Below are positions 7,594 to 16,926 of a DNA stretch of 64,000 nt, piece after piece. Position 1 is the stretch's first letter. Each line of letters opens with the position of its first letter. The stretch is taken from NCBI GenBank assembly GCA_023395595.1, contig JAEWYO010000042.1:1-64000 (forward strand), given 5' to 3'. The translations under genes were made by a program, and so were the position numbers. The stretch is from Bacillota bacterium (GTDB lineage: Bacteria; Bacillota; Clostridia; Christensenellales; CAG-138). The notes beneath the pieces were generated by a model that worked only from the letters and a program-made list of their open reading frames with translations, did no database searches and was not told the origin of the DNA.

Positions 7594-10500
7594 ATGCAGC
7601 AACAGCAAAGCAATCAAGAGCAGGTTCGACAGCAATGTAACGAGAATTCGGAATCGGCGGTCGCGCCGAATACCAAGCGTGCGGGGCAAGCGGCGGGAGC
7701 GATGAAAAACGCCACGCTCTGGCGGCCGGAATTTGAGCATGACGCCTGCGGAACAGGCTTCATTGCCCACATGAACGGGTTGCGTTCGCACGCGATCATC
7801 AAAGACGCACTGGAAATTTTGGTACGCCTTGCGCATCGCGGCGGTACGGGGTCCGACCCCGACACCGGAGACGGCGCGGGCGTGCTTTTGCAGTTACCGG
7901 ATCAGTTTTTTCGCAAGTATGCGGGTATGCATCTGCCGAATGAGGGCGAATATGCCGTCGGTATGTTTTTTTTGCCCTTGGATGAGGAGGCCTGCCGTCT
8001 TGCGCAGGTTGCCATTGAGACAATCGCCAAGGAAGAAGCGTTTTCTTTGATCGGTTGGCGCACGGTGCCGACCAATCTGCACGCCTGCGGCTATGGTGCA
8101 TGGGCGAGTGTGCCGAGCGTCAAGCAGCTCTTCATCAGTTGGAAGGAAAACGACCTTCCGGCGGATGTACGCCTCTTTGTGCTGAGAAAGCGTATTGAAA
8201 AGGCGATGAAGGAACAGGGCTTTGCGGTTTATATCCCGAGTCTTTCGAGCAAGACCATCGTCTATAAGGGCATGATGCAAGCATGGCAGGTGTCCGCTTT
8301 TTATCCCGATCTGCTCAACGAGGAGTTTATCTCCGCCATCGCGCTGGTACACTCCCGCTATTCCACAAATACCTTCCCGAATTGGGAGCGCGCGCAGCCG
8401 TTTCGGATGGTTGGGCACAATGGCGAAATCAACACCCTCAAGGGCTGCGAACACGCGGTGCTTGCTGCCGCTGCCGCAATGGATGGCGGGCGGCTCAAGA
8501 AGCGCTTTGCCGATATTCTGCCGATTCTGGACACGGACGGCAGCGACTCTACGAAGTTTGACAATCTCCTGGAGTTCCTCGTCGTTGCGGGCCGTTCGCT
8601 TCCGCAGGCATTGTTTATGATGATGCCCGGCCCGTGGTCAAAAGACCCGACGATGGACGAAAACCAGCGTGAGTTCTTCCGCTATGCCGCGTGCCTGATG
8701 ACCCCGTGGGATGGCCCCGCTGCGATGTGTTTTACCGACGGGCGGCAGGTTGGCGCGGTGCTGGATCGAAACGGGTTACGTCCCGCGCGCTGGGTGCTCA
8801 CAAAGTCCAACCTTCTGGTGTTGGCTTCCGAGAGCGGGGTTGTGGATATCGCGCCCGCGGATGTTGTGCGCCGCGGCAGGCTGGGCCCGAACCAGATGCT
8901 GCTGTTGGACACTGAGACGGGCACACTGCTGGAAGACCAGGAGATCAAAGATCAATATCTCGACGGGCCCTGGAAGCAATGGCTCAAGCAGCAGGTGATC
9001 GACCTCGGCGAAGCGCACTATGAGCGCAAGAGCACGCCGGGCGGCAACCAGACCAAGCAGCAGAATATCTTTGGCTGGACGTATGAAGACCGCATGCTCA
9101 CCGTACTACCGATTGCGCAGACGGGGCTTGATCCGGTGGGTTCGATGGGGTACGATGCGCCAATTGCGGTGCTGTCCGAGCGCCCGCAGCCGCTGTTTCA
9201 TTATTTTAAGCAACTCTTTGCGCAGGTCACCAACCCGCCGATCGACGCGATTCAGGAAGAATGCGTGGTCGGTATGGACGTGTTCCTCGGCCCGAATGGC
9301 GACCCGACGCTGGATCAGCCGGACAACTGCCGAAAGATTCATCTACCCTCGCCGATTTTGCAGACGGCAAATCTGGAGCGCTTGCTCTCCGGCATTCCCG
9401 GCTTTGGCGCGGCGCAACTGGACATGGTCTTTGATCCCAAACAGGGGTTGGAAGCCGGACTGGACACGCTCTTTGCCGCGGCGGAAAAGGCGATTCAAAA
9501 CGGAATCTCGATTCTGGTGCTGACGGATCGCCTCGCGAGCGAAACGCTGGTTCCGATTCCGTCGCTGCTTGCGACCGCAGGCGTTCACCACCACCTGATC
9601 CGCAAGGGGCTGCGCGGCGGCTGCTCGCTGATCGTGGACAGCTATGAACCCAGAGAAGTACATCACGTCGCCTGCCTCGTCGGCTATGGCGCGAAGGGAA
9701 TCCATCTGCGCGGCGTCAACGAAGCGGTGGAAGCACTCTACGACGAAGGTCATATCGAAGGCGTAACGCTCGAAGAAGCCATGGAGCACGTCTATCACGG
9801 CTATGATCACGGCATCCTCAAGGTGATGAGCAAGATGGGCATCTCCTGCGTGGACGGCTACCACAATGCGCAGATTTTCGAAGCGCTGGGGCTTTCCAAA
9901 GAGCTGGTCGATCGCTACTTCACGGGGACGGTCACGCGCGTGGGCGGGATGTCGCTAGAAGACCTGGAGCGCGAAATCCTCCGCCGACACAAGGAGGCAC
10001 TGGAGTCGCCAATCAACGAACTGCCCTCCGGCGGCAGGTTCCAATATAAGAAGGATGGCGAACACCATCTCTATAACCCGGAAACAATCCACCTGCTGCA
10101 GACCGCCGTGCGCACGGGCGACTATTCGCTCTTCAAGGAATATATCAAGCGCATGGAAGGCGACGCGCCAGTCTCACTGCGCAATCTGCTAGGCTTCACC
10201 AAGTGTCAACCGATCCCGATTGAGGAAGTCGAGCCGGTGGAGAAGATCGTCCGCCGCTTCAAGACGGGCGCGATGAGCTATGGCTCCATCAGCAAGGAAG
10301 CGCACGAGTGCATCGCCATGGCGATGAACCAACTCGGCGGCAAGAGCAACTCCGGCGAAGGCGGCGAGGCACAGGAGCGCTATGGCACCGACCGCAACAG
10401 CGCGATCAAGCAGATTGCTTCCGGCCGGTTTGGCGTGACTGGGCCGTATCTTGCCTCGGCAAAAGAGATTCAAATCAAGATGGCGCAGGGCGCAAAACCC

Positions 10501-12192
10501 GGCGAGGGCGGACAACTCCCCGCGGGCAAAGTTTACCCGAGCGTCGCGCGCACGCGCCACTCGACACCCGGCGTGGGGCTGATTTCACCGCCCCCGCATC
10601 ACGACATCTATTCGATTGAAGATTTGGCACAGCTGATCTTCGATCTCAAGAATGCGAATCCTGACGCGCGCATCAACGTTAAGCTCGTCTCGGAAGCGGG
10701 CGTTGGCACCATTGCGGCGGGCGTTGCCAAAGGCGGCGCGGACGTGATCCTGATCTCCGGCTACGACGGCGGCACGGGCGCCAGTCCGCGCACGAGCATA
10801 CAGCACGCGGGACTTCCGTGGGAGCTTGGCTTGGCGGAAACGCACCAGACATTGATCGCCAACGGGCTAAGGGGCAGAGTGCGTGTGGAGACGGATGGCA
10901 AGCTCATGACGGGGCGCGATATCGCAATCGCGGCGCTGCTCGGCGCGGAGGAATTCGGCTTTGCGACGCTGCCGCTGGTCTCCATCGGCTGCGTGATGAT
11001 GCGCGTGTGCAATCTCGACACCTGCCCGGTCGGCGTTGCGACGCAGAACCCCGCGCTTCGGGCGCGCTTCTCCGGCAAGCCGGAATATGTCATCAATCTG
11101 ATGCGCTTCCTCGCGCAAAACCTGCGCGAGATGATGGCGGAAATGGGGTTCCAAACCATCGATAAGATGGTTGGCATGGCGGGGCATCTGGCGCAGGTCA
11201 AGCAGTCCCCGAAGACCTCCGGTATGGACTTGAGCGACCTGATCCCCGGCGATCAGCCGCTGCCTTGGCGCGACCTCAAGCCTGCGACGGACGACCACAA
11301 CCGCCTCTTCCACGACATGGTTCGCTCCTTGGTCGAGCAGGGCGACGCGCTGGTCAAGCGCCCGATTCGAAACACCGAGCGCGCGGTTGCCACGCGTGTA
11401 TCCGCCTTCATCAGTAAGGAATATGGCAGGCTGCCGGACGGCAGAGTGCGGCTTCAGTTCAACGGCACGGCGGGGCAAAGCTTCGGCGCGTTTGCAACGG
11501 CGGGTATCGAACTCACCATCGAGGGCGACACCAACGATTATCTTGGCAAAGGATTGTGCGGTGCGCGGATCATCGTCAAGGCACCGCAGGACGCGGGTTG
11601 GTCCAGCAAGGACAACCTGCTTACCGGCAACGTGGCGCTCTTTGGCGCGACGGATGGCGAGCTGTATCTCGCCGGACGCGCGGGCGAACGCTTCTGCGTG
11701 CGCAACAGCGGCGCACTCGCCGTGTGCGAAGGCGTTGGCGACCATGGCTGTGAATACATGACTGGCGGCACGGCGGTCATCCTCGGCTCCGTCGGCAGAA
11801 ATTTTGCCAGCGGCATGAGCGGTGGTATTGCCTATGTGCTCGACGACGGCAATCTGTCCCGCATGGTCAACCGCAAGCTCGTCTCAACCTACCCGCTCGA
11901 CGCGCTCGATCTCGTCATGCTGCACAAGCACCTGACCAACCATGTGAAGTATACCGGCTCGAAGATCGCCCAGCGGATTCTCGATAAATGGCCCACCACG
12001 CACGCGAAGTTTGTCAAAGTCCTCCCGCATGATTACCGCGAGATGTTGGATGCGATGGACGTCGCCGAACGCGAAGGGCTGGAAGGCGACGAGATGCTGG
12101 AGCGCGCGTTCCTGCTCAAGACGGGCAAAGGACTGGCAGCGGCGAAAGAAGCATTGCGCGGCAAACCGGTACTACCCGACCTGACTCTGTGA
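7594..12192 (+). CDS. gltB: Glutamate synthase large (alpha) subunit
   Basis: The 1532-residue protein has all GltB regions: an N-terminal Ntn amidotransferase whose nucleophile is C52 (EFEHDACGTGFIAH), a central domain, the FMN-binding synthase domain (GAMSYGSISKEAH, SGYDGGTGASPRTS), a 3Fe-4S cysteine cluster (CVMMRVCNLDTCPVG) and the C-terminal GXGXG beta-helix. It moves the amide of glutamine to 2-oxoglutarate. ATG 7594 has GGAAGGTGA 7-8 nt upstream and gives a 51-residue propeptide very rich in glutamine (8 of the first 15 residues). ATG 7702 would give the usual short propeptide but lacks well-spaced ribosome-site spacing. gltD follows after 37 nt. Confidence 0.96.
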   Translation: MQQQQSNQEQVRQQCNENSESAVAPNTKRAGQAAGAMKNATLWRPEFEHDACGTGFIAHMNGLRSHAIIKDALEILVRLAHRGGTGSDPDTGDGAGVLLQLPDQFFRKYAGMHLPNEGEYAVGMFFLPLDEEACRLAQVAIETIAKEEAFSLIGWRTVPTNLHACGYGAWASVPSVKQLFISWKENDLPADVRLFVLRKRIEKAMKEQGFAVYIPSLSSKTIVYKGMMQAWQVSAFYPDLLNEEFISAIALVHSRYSTNTFPNWERAQPFRMVGHNGEINTLKGCEHAVLAAAAAMDGGRLKKRFADILPILDTDGSDSTKFDNLLEFLVVAGRSLPQALFMMMPGPWSKDPTMDENQREFFRYAACLMTPWDGPAAMCFTDGRQVGAVLDRNGLRPARWVLTKSNLLVLASESGVVDIAPADVVRRGRLGPNQMLLLDTETGTLLEDQEIKDQYLDGPWKQWLKQQVIDLGEAHYERKSTPGGNQTKQQNIFGWTYEDRMLTVLPIAQTGLDPVGSMGYDAPIAVLSERPQPLFHYFKQLFAQVTNPPIDAIQEECVVGMDVFLGPNGDPTLDQPDNCRKIHLPSPILQTANLERLLSGIPGFGAAQLDMVFDPKQGLEAGLDTLFAAAEKAIQNGISILVLTDRLASETLVPIPSLLATAGVHHHLIRKGLRGGCSLIVDSYEPREVHHVACLVGYGAKGIHLRGVNEAVEALYDEGHIEGVTLEEAMEHVYHGYDHGILKVMSKMGISCVDGYHNAQIFEALGLSKELVDRYFTGTVTRVGGMSLEDLEREILRRHKEALESPINELPSGGRFQYKKDGEHHLYNPETIHLLQTAVRTGDYSLFKEYIKRMEGDAPVSLRNLLGFTKCQPIPIEEVEPVEKIVRRFKTGAMSYGSISKEAHECIAMAMNQLGGKSNSGEGGEAQERYGTDRNSAIKQIASGRFGVTGPYLASAKEIQIKMAQGAKPGEGGQLPAGKVYPSVARTRHSTPGVGLISPPPHHDIYSIEDLAQLIFDLKNANPDARINVKLVSEAGVGTIAAGVAKGGADVILISGYDGGTGASPRTSIQHAGLPWELGLAETHQTLIANGLRGRVRVETDGKLMTGRDIAIAALLGAEEFGFATLPLVSIGCVMMRVCNLDTCPVGVATQNPALRARFSGKPEYVINLMRFLAQNLREMMAEMGFQTIDKMVGMAGHLAQVKQSPKTSGMDLSDLIPGDQPLPWRDLKPATDDHNRLFHDMVRSLVEQGDALVKRPIRNTERAVATRVSAFISKEYGRLPDGRVRLQFNGTAGQSFGAFATAGIELTIEGDTNDYLGKGLCGARIIVKAPQDAGWSSKDNLLTGNVALFGATDGELYLAGRAGERFCVRNSGALAVCEGVGDHGCEYMTGGTAVILGSVGRNFASGMSGGIAYVLDDGNLSRMVNRKLVSTYPLDALDLVMLHKHLTNHVKYTGSKIAQRILDKWPTTHAKFVKVLPHDYREMLDAMDVAEREGLEGDEMLERAFLLKTGKGLAAAKEALRGKPVLPDLTL

Positions 12193-12229
12193 GAACAAGG
12201 CACATGGCAGAGCGGAAGGAGAAACGAAA

Positions 12230-13660
12230 ATGGGAAAACTGACAGGTTTTTTAGAATATGACCGCAAGACGGCGGAGGAATGCTGCGCGCAGGAACGCAT
12301 CCAAAACTGGGATGCATTTCATCCTGCACAGAGCGCAGAGGAGATTGAGCAGCAGGCGGCCAGATGCATGAACTGCGGCGTGCCGTTTTGCCATGCGGGC
12401 GTGAGCTGGCGCGGCGTCGGTTCCGGCTGTACGCTCGGCAACCTGATCCCCGAATGGAACCATCTGGTGTTCAAGGGACATTTCGAGGAGGCATATCGCA
12501 GGTTGGAGAAAACCAACCTGCTGCATGAGTGCACCTCTCGCGTTTGCCCCGCGCTTTGCGAGGGCTCCTGCACCTGCGGCATGAACGGCGAACCCGTTGC
12601 AATCCGCGAGATTGAGCGCTTTTTGAGCGACATGGCTTGGGAAAACGGCTGGGTCATGCCGCGTATGCCCAAGGAGCGCATCGACAAGAGCGTCGCTGTC
12701 GTCGGGTCCGGACCTGCGGGGCTAACCGCGGCGCATCTGCTCAACCAGCGCGGCTTTTTTGTGACCGTGTTTGAAAAATCGGAAGAGCCCGGCGGGTTGC
12801 TGATGTTTGGCATCCCGAATATGAAGCTGCCCAAGGAGCGAATCCGCCAGCGTGTGGAGATTCTCCGGCAGGAGGGTATCACGTTTGTGTGCAACACCGA
12901 TGTGGGGAAAGATATGCCCGTTTCGGAGCTGGATCAATTTGACGCGGTGCTGCTCTGCGGCGGCGCGGGTCAACCGCGCGATTTGTCCGTCTCCGGCAGA
13001 AACCTACCCGGTGTTCGTTTCGCGGTGCCGTTTTTAGCCGATGCAACGCGGATGGTTTTGCGCGGGGAAACGGAAGAAAAGCCGCTTGCGGGCAGAAAAG
13101 TCGTCGTCATCGGCGGCGGCGACACGGGCAACGACTGCGTGGCGACCAGTATTCGCATGGGCGCAAATTCAGTCATCCAGCTTGAAATCATGCCGCCGTC
13201 TCCCGAGACGCGCGCGCAGGATAACCCCTGGCCGCGCTGGCCTCTTGTGCTCAAGACCGACTACGGTCAACAGGAGGCAATCTGGCTCTACGGCAGAGAC
13301 CCCAGAACGTTTGAAATCACCGCCGTATCGATCATCGGAAACGAAACCAGCGGTGTGACCGCAATTGAGACCGCAGAGGTCGAGTGGGTGACCACGGAAC
13401 GCGGACGGATGCCCAAACAGATTGAATCCACGATTCGCAGGCAACCTGCGACGGATGTGCTCATCGCGATGGGCTTTGTTGGCGCGGAAACCTATCTGCC
13501 CGGGGCACTGAACATCACGCTGGACAAGAGCAACTATGCCACCTCGCGTCCCGGCGTGTTCGCAGCGGGGGATATGCGAACGGGACAGAGCCTCGTTGTC
13601 CGCGCGAGCGCGGACGCGGTGCGTGCGGCAAAGGAAGTGGAGCGGTATCTGCTTTTGTAA
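12230..13660 (+). CDS. gltD: Glutamate synthase small (beta) subunit
   Basis: The 476-residue protein feeds electrons from NAD(P)H to GltB. It shows the N-terminal cysteine-rich Fe-S region (ARCMNCGVPFCHAG, CTSRVCPALCEGSCTCG), an FAD-binding fingerprint (VAVVGSGPAGLTAAHLL), a second nucleotide fingerprint (KVVVIGGGDTGNDCV) and a C-terminal FAD segment (FAAGDMRTGQSLVV). GGAGAA precedes ATG 12230. It forms an operon with gltB and is closed by a strong terminator at 13718-13740. Confidence 0.96.
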   Translation: MGKLTGFLEYDRKTAEECCAQERIQNWDAFHPAQSAEEIEQQAARCMNCGVPFCHAGVSWRGVGSGCTLGNLIPEWNHLVFKGHFEEAYRRLEKTNLLHECTSRVCPALCEGSCTCGMNGEPVAIREIERFLSDMAWENGWVMPRMPKERIDKSVAVVGSGPAGLTAAHLLNQRGFFVTVFEKSEEPGGLLMFGIPNMKLPKERIRQRVEILRQEGITFVCNTDVGKDMPVSELDQFDAVLLCGGAGQPRDLSVSGRNLPGVRFAVPFLADATRMVLRGETEEKPLAGRKVVVIGGGDTGNDCVATSIRMGANSVIQLEIMPPSPETRAQDNPWPRWPLVLKTDYGQQEAIWLYGRDPRTFEITAVSIIGNETSGVTAIETAEVEWVTTERGRMPKQIESTIRRQPATDVLIAMGFVGAETYLPGALNITLDKSNYATSRPGVFAAGDMRTGQSLVVRASADAVRAAKEVERYLLL

Positions 13661-13717
13661 ACAGCTTCTCTTGCAATAAGTGTCCTTTCGCGATTCACAC
13701 AAAAAGCAAAACCAAAG

Positions 13718-13740
13718 CCCGGCAAAACGCCGGGTTTTTT
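13718..13740 (+). terminator. Intrinsic terminator after gltD
   Basis: CCCGGC (13718-13723) and GCCGGG (13729-13734) form a perfect stem around AAAAC, followed by six T (13735-13740). Confidence 0.93.
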
Positions 13741-13760
13741 GCTGCAAGCGTTGTTCTCCT

Positions 13761-13802
13761 GTAATATCACGCTTTGAATCCGTAATATGTCGCTTTGAAC
13801 CG
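13761..13802 (+). repeat. 21-bp tandem repeat, two imperfect copies
   Basis: GTAATATCACGCTTTGAATCC (13761-13781) is followed directly by a copy with four differences (13782-13802). It lies in the AT-rich, gene-free stretch 13741-14144, which otherwise holds only the 54-bp repeat and a promoter. Confidence 0.5.
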
Positions 13803-13944
13803 AAAAATTACAAATATTTTTTGTCAAAACCTGTCATCAAACGCGCGTTTCGATTGTCTTATTGGTAGAAAGCAAACAAATTGCGTGAATGCGGAAAGTT
13901 GTATAGGCAAGAAAATCTTCTATGCACAGGAATGCATGAAGCGT

Positions 13945-14081
13945 GCAACTGTGAATACAACAAGAAAGAATGATTGTTCTCAGAAAGACACTGTGTTTGC
14001 AACTGCGAGAATGGCATGAAAGTTCTGTTGCTCTTTGAAAGATGCTATGTTTTCCACTGTGAAAAATGGTATGATTCTTGT
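13945..14081 (+). repeat. Degenerate 54-bp tandem repeat upstream of the sigma factor gene
   Basis: Units begin at 13945 (GCAACTGTGAA), 13999 (GCAACTGCGAG) and 14053 (TCCACTGTGAA), exactly 54 bp apart. Units one and two agree at 36 of 54 positions; the third is partial. The third contains the extended -10 element of the next gene at 14067-14075, and unit two has the related TGGCATGAA at the same place, so promoter-like units may have been duplicated. Confidence 0.5.
14067..14075 (+). promoter_or_regulatory. Extended -10 promoter for the sigma factor gene
   Basis: TGGTATGAT fits an extended -10 (TGnTATAAT, one mismatch), 69 nt before the ATG. No good -35 is present, as expected for an extended -10. 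A short GTGATT/AATCAC hairpin (14086-14100) lies in the leader. Confidence 0.45.
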
Positions 14082-14144
14082 GATCGGTGATTTCCAATCA
14101 CGGACAAGACACCGATACGCATTCTTCACAGAGCGGAGACATCC

Positions 14145-14681
14145 ATGCAACAGAAGCTTTCCGAGTTGTTTGTTCAGCAATATCAGGCGCTGCTTGCCGT
14201 TGCGTTCCAGCTGGCGCGCAACGAAGACGACGCGCTGGATTTGATGCAGGATCTCGCGGAGACGATTGCGCGAAACGACCGTCCCGCAAGCAGTATCGAA
14301 CACCCGATGGCGTTTTTCCGCACGTGCCTTCGAAACGCGCGCATCAATGCGCACAAGAAAGCACAGCGGGAGGTGCCCTCCGAGCCGGACACGTTTGCGC
14401 AGATTCCTTCAGACGATTCCGTGGAGCAGGATGTGGTTGGCGGCGCGGCGATGGACTGGCTCAAGCAGGAGCTGGCATCCTACCCGCCGGAGATGCGGGA
14501 GGCATTTTATCTCTATTTCTTTGACGGATATTCGCTGGAAGAAGTGGCGAAAAAGCTGAACATCAACAAAAATACACTGAGCCAGCGATTTGTGCGCATT
14601 CGCACAAAACTTGTAAAAAAAGCGGCGGATCAATCCCTCTTCTTTGCGCTGATGGTACTGTTGCTGCTGAAACCGAGGTGA
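14145..14681 (+). CDS. Sigma-70 family (ECF-like) RNA polymerase sigma factor
   Basis: The 178-residue protein has a region 2-like N-terminus (QQYQALLAVAFQLARNEDDALDLMQDL, seen as two short helical segments) and a region 4 helix-turn-helix (MREAFYLYFFDGYSLEEVAKKLNINKNT then LSQRF) near residues 122-155. After the HTH it ends in an unusual hydrophobic tail (LFFALMVLLLLKPR) that may touch a membrane or a partner. ATG 14145 is chosen as the first start; GAGCGGAG is upstream. The next gene begins 6 nt downstream and encodes a membrane protein that is the natural candidate for its anti-sigma. Target genes are unknown. Confidence 0.85.
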   Translation: MQQKLSELFVQQYQALLAVAFQLARNEDDALDLMQDLAETIARNDRPASSIEHPMAFFRTCLRNARINAHKKAQREVPSEPDTFAQIPSDDSVEQDVVGGAAMDWLKQELASYPPEMREAFYLYFFDGYSLEEVAKKLNINKNTLSQRFVRIRTKLVKKAADQSLFFALMVLLLLKPR

Positions 14682-14687
14682 CGTTCG

Positions 14688-15590
14688 TTGAACGAAAAAA
14701 AAGCAAAAACAATCATTCAAAAACACCTCTATCAGATAGACGCTCTGTTTGTGCATCCGGAAGAAGAAGCAAAAGCGCTTGCTGCCGAATGCCGCGTGTC
14801 CGCGCGCGCGCTCGTGATGCGCGCCGAGGCGGCGTCCGCGCTTCCAAGCACTGCCTGGAGCGGGTTTCATGATGCGCTGGATGCAGCGGATCGCAAAGCC
14901 GCCGGAGGCTGGCGCGAGATGCTGCGGGAGGCCTTGCAGTCGTTCGGCCGGCACAGAAGGCTTGCGCTTGGCAGCTTGATTCTTGCGCTTGCGCTTGCGT
15001 TCTTCACGCTGGTACCCGCCGGACGAGCCATTGCGGAGAGCATTTTCAACTATGTCATCGCAGTGTTTGACAAGAAACTGGAAATCGAACAAGCGGACGA
15101 GAAAGCCCTCTATGAAGAGCGCGGCTATGATGTGCCGGAAGTGCTCACCAAAGAGCAAATCGCGGAGTACGGATATGATAAAGACGGCAACCTCATCATG
15201 GAAAAGGAACCGGTTTATTACGATTCGGTTGCAGCGTTTGAGGCTGTCTATGGTGTGGACGCGTTTGAACTCTCGAGCGATGCGCTCACGCTGACGGAAG
15301 TGATTGAGGAAAACAATATCTTCACGGGCAAAAAGCTGCGTTCCAATTACCTCACGGCGGATGGCCTCAAAGTCAACATCATCGAACAATGGTACAAAGG
15401 AGACGGGCAGTCGTTTTCGTTAAGAGGCAAAATCGAGCAGGAGACGGTTCTCGACGGCCGAATCATGCAGTATGCAATCGATGGTGAAAACGGTTCGTTT
15501 GACGGGTTTGTTCTGCTGGAGAACTCGGTTTTAATCATCTATGCCGACCAAGGCGTGGATCTTGATTTCATCTGGAGCCTGCTCTCATGA
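14688..15590 (+). CDS. Single-span membrane protein, putative anti-sigma partner
   Basis: I do not recognise a family for this 300-residue protein. It has a charged cytoplasmic part of about 88 residues, one membrane segment (LALGSLILALALAFFTLVPAG, about 91-111) and a 190-residue acidic outer part. This topology and the 6-nt spacing from the sigma gene suggest an anti-sigma factor. The zinc-binding HxxxCxxC of the ZAS family is absent. The start is TTG 14688, supported by GAGGTG 7 nt upstream. The outer domain resembles DUF4367-type sensory regions only in general layout. Function is inference from context. Confidence 0.65.
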   Translation: MNEKKAKTIIQKHLYQIDALFVHPEEEAKALAAECRVSARALVMRAEAASALPSTAWSGFHDALDAADRKAAGGWREMLREALQSFGRHRRLALGSLILALALAFFTLVPAGRAIAESIFNYVIAVFDKKLEIEQADEKALYEERGYDVPEVLTKEQIAEYGYDKDGNLIMEKEPVYYDSVAAFEAVYGVDAFELSSDALTLTEVIEENNIFTGKKLRSNYLTADGLKVNIIEQWYKGDGQSFSLRGKIEQETVLDGRIMQYAIDGENGSFDGFVLLENSVLIIYADQGVDLDFIWSLLS

Positions 15591-15604
15591 TCGAATGAAC
15601 CAAC

Positions 15605-15638
15605 AACGAGCGGCGCAACTTCTTTGCGCCGCTCGTTT
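15605..15638 (+). terminator. Bidirectional terminator between convergent genes
   Basis: A 14-bp stem (15605-15618 with 15624-15637) with loop CTTCT is flanked by A and T runs, between the membrane protein gene (+) and the secreted protein gene (-). Confidence 0.8.
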
Positions 15639-15657
15639 GTGCGTTTGAGTTGGTTTT

Positions 15658-16065
15658 TCAGCTCACGGTATAGTTGCGTGTTCTGCTGCCGGAGCCAGAG
15701 ACGCTGCCGGTTGCGGAAGCGACCACGCGATAGCTGCCCGCGGAGAGCGTTGCGCTCCGGCTGACGTATGCGCTGGTGCCGGAAACGGTGTTGCTGCCGG
15801 AGGTAATCAGCGTCAGCGTGGTGCCGACGACGCGATAGAGCTTTACCGTTACGGTGATCGTTTCCGCTACGCTGGAGGATGCACTACCCCAGGCAAGATA
15901 GGTGCTGCCGCCACTGTTGGATAGGCCGCAGTCAACAGACAGGGTTGACATCGGCGAAATCACGATGTCGGTGGATTCCTCCTGATCCGGCGCGAGGGCA
16001 AATGTGCTGCCCGTATAGCACAGACAAAGCACAAGCATCAGGACGGCGAGTAGTTTTTTCTTCAT
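15658..16065 (-). CDS. Small secreted Ser/Thr-rich protein, unknown function
   Basis: The 135-residue product has a clear signal peptide (MKKKLLAVLMLVLCLCYTGSTFALA) and a mature part of about 110 residues rich in Ser, Thr, Gly and Val, with alternating patterns typical of a beta-sandwich (TITVTVKLYRVVGTTLTLITSG). I do not recognise the family. ATG at 16065 is preferred to an in-frame TTG at 16080 because GGAGAG sits 8 nt upstream of the former. It converges on the sigma/anti-sigma pair and could be a target of it, but there is no direct evidence. Confidence 0.7.
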   Translation of the reverse strand: MKKKLLAVLMLVLCLCYTGSTFALAPDQEESTDIVISPMSTLSVDCGLSNSGGSTYLAWGSASSSVAETITVTVKLYRVVGTTLTLITSGSNTVSGTSAYVSRSATLSAGSYRVVASATGSVSGSGSRTRNYTVS

Positions 16066-16208
16066 AGTTTCTCTCTCCAATCATTTCATTACGGGTAAAC
16101 CGTAGTTTTATAGTACAAGTGAACAAAGCAATGATGACATGGAGACTTTGGCGAACGATCAGAAAATCTGTCTACTTACCCGTATATTTCTGCGAAATTT
16201 TTAGGAAA

Positions 16209-16254
16209 ACACAAAACAGGCGCTGATGGACAAACCACAGCGCCTGTTTTGTGT
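16209..16254 (-). terminator. Terminator of the copper operon (minus strand)
   Basis: A perfect 17-bp inverted repeat (16209-16225 with 16238-16254, 12-nt loop) overlaps the stop codon of the lipoprotein gene. On the minus strand it ends in TTTTGTGTTTTCC. Confidence 0.85.
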
Positions 16255-16910
16255 CAGGATGCGAGGGTGTAGGGCTTGAGCAATACGTCGAGGTCATTGC
16301 CCGTGTCGTCCTTCATGGTTTTGAATACCCAGCCTTCGACGTTTTGCACATCCACACCGAGGTCTGCAAGCGGTTTGGCGGCGATGACGAACACGATGTC
16401 CTTATCGTTGGTCGACTCGTCCTTCGCCCACTCAAACTTGCCCGCGGGGAGCTGGATACCGTAATGATCGAGGTCCGCGTGATACGTCAGCACGGCGCGA
16501 TCGGCTTTCGCGCTCTCAAACAGCGCGCTGGTGATCGTGCTCTGCGCGCCCGTGCCCGCGCCGAAATCGGCGACGAGATAGAGCGAAGTATCATCCGCGC
16601 GATACCCCGCATCGAGCTTGGCGGGATCAAGCCCTGCGTCGAGGAAGGGCTTGAGCGGCGTTTGGATCACTACATCTTCCGCCCCGGTGAGGCTGAAATC
16701 GTTGCTGACCTTAAGCCGCGTTTCGCCATCGACAGAGAGGGTAAAGTAGTGGTCGGTGCTTGTGCTGTCGCTCACGATCGACGGAAATTTCTCCGCTATC
16801 GTGTTGAGCGACGAGGGGCTGTATTTGAGAATCACGTCGGTCGCGGCGCATCCGGTCAGCACAATGGCGACCAGCGTAAGCGCAAGCGCGACGGAGAATG
16901 CCTTCTTCAT
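16254..16910 (-). CDS. Putative lipoprotein of the copper locus
   Basis: The 218-residue product begins with a lipoprotein signal (MKKAFSVALALTLVAIVLTGC) in which LTGC is the lipobox. The rest is soluble, acidic and extracellular with no metal-binding cluster that I can recognise: there are no further Cys and few Met or His. AAAGGA precedes ATG 16910. The gene starts 16 nt after copA and shares its terminator, so it belongs to the copper operon. A role in metal sensing or binding is inference only. Confidence 0.75.
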   Translation of the reverse strand: MKKAFSVALALTLVAIVLTGCAATDVILKYSPSSLNTIAEKFPSIVSDSTSTDHYFTLSVDGETRLKVSNDFSLTGAEDVVIQTPLKPFLDAGLDPAKLDAGYRADDTSLYLVADFGAGTGAQSTITSALFESAKADRAVLTYHADLDHYGIQLPAGKFEWAKDESTNDKDIVFVIAAKPLADLGVDVQNVEGWVFKTMKDDTGNDLDVLLKPYTLAS

Positions 16911-16926
16911 AAGAATCGTATCCTTT

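Noticed and set aside
13837..14097. Minus-strand open frame of 86 codons with repeated Cys/His segments
   Set aside because: The repetition comes from the 54-bp DNA repeat; there is no ribosome site, and the plus-strand promoter lies in the same DNA.
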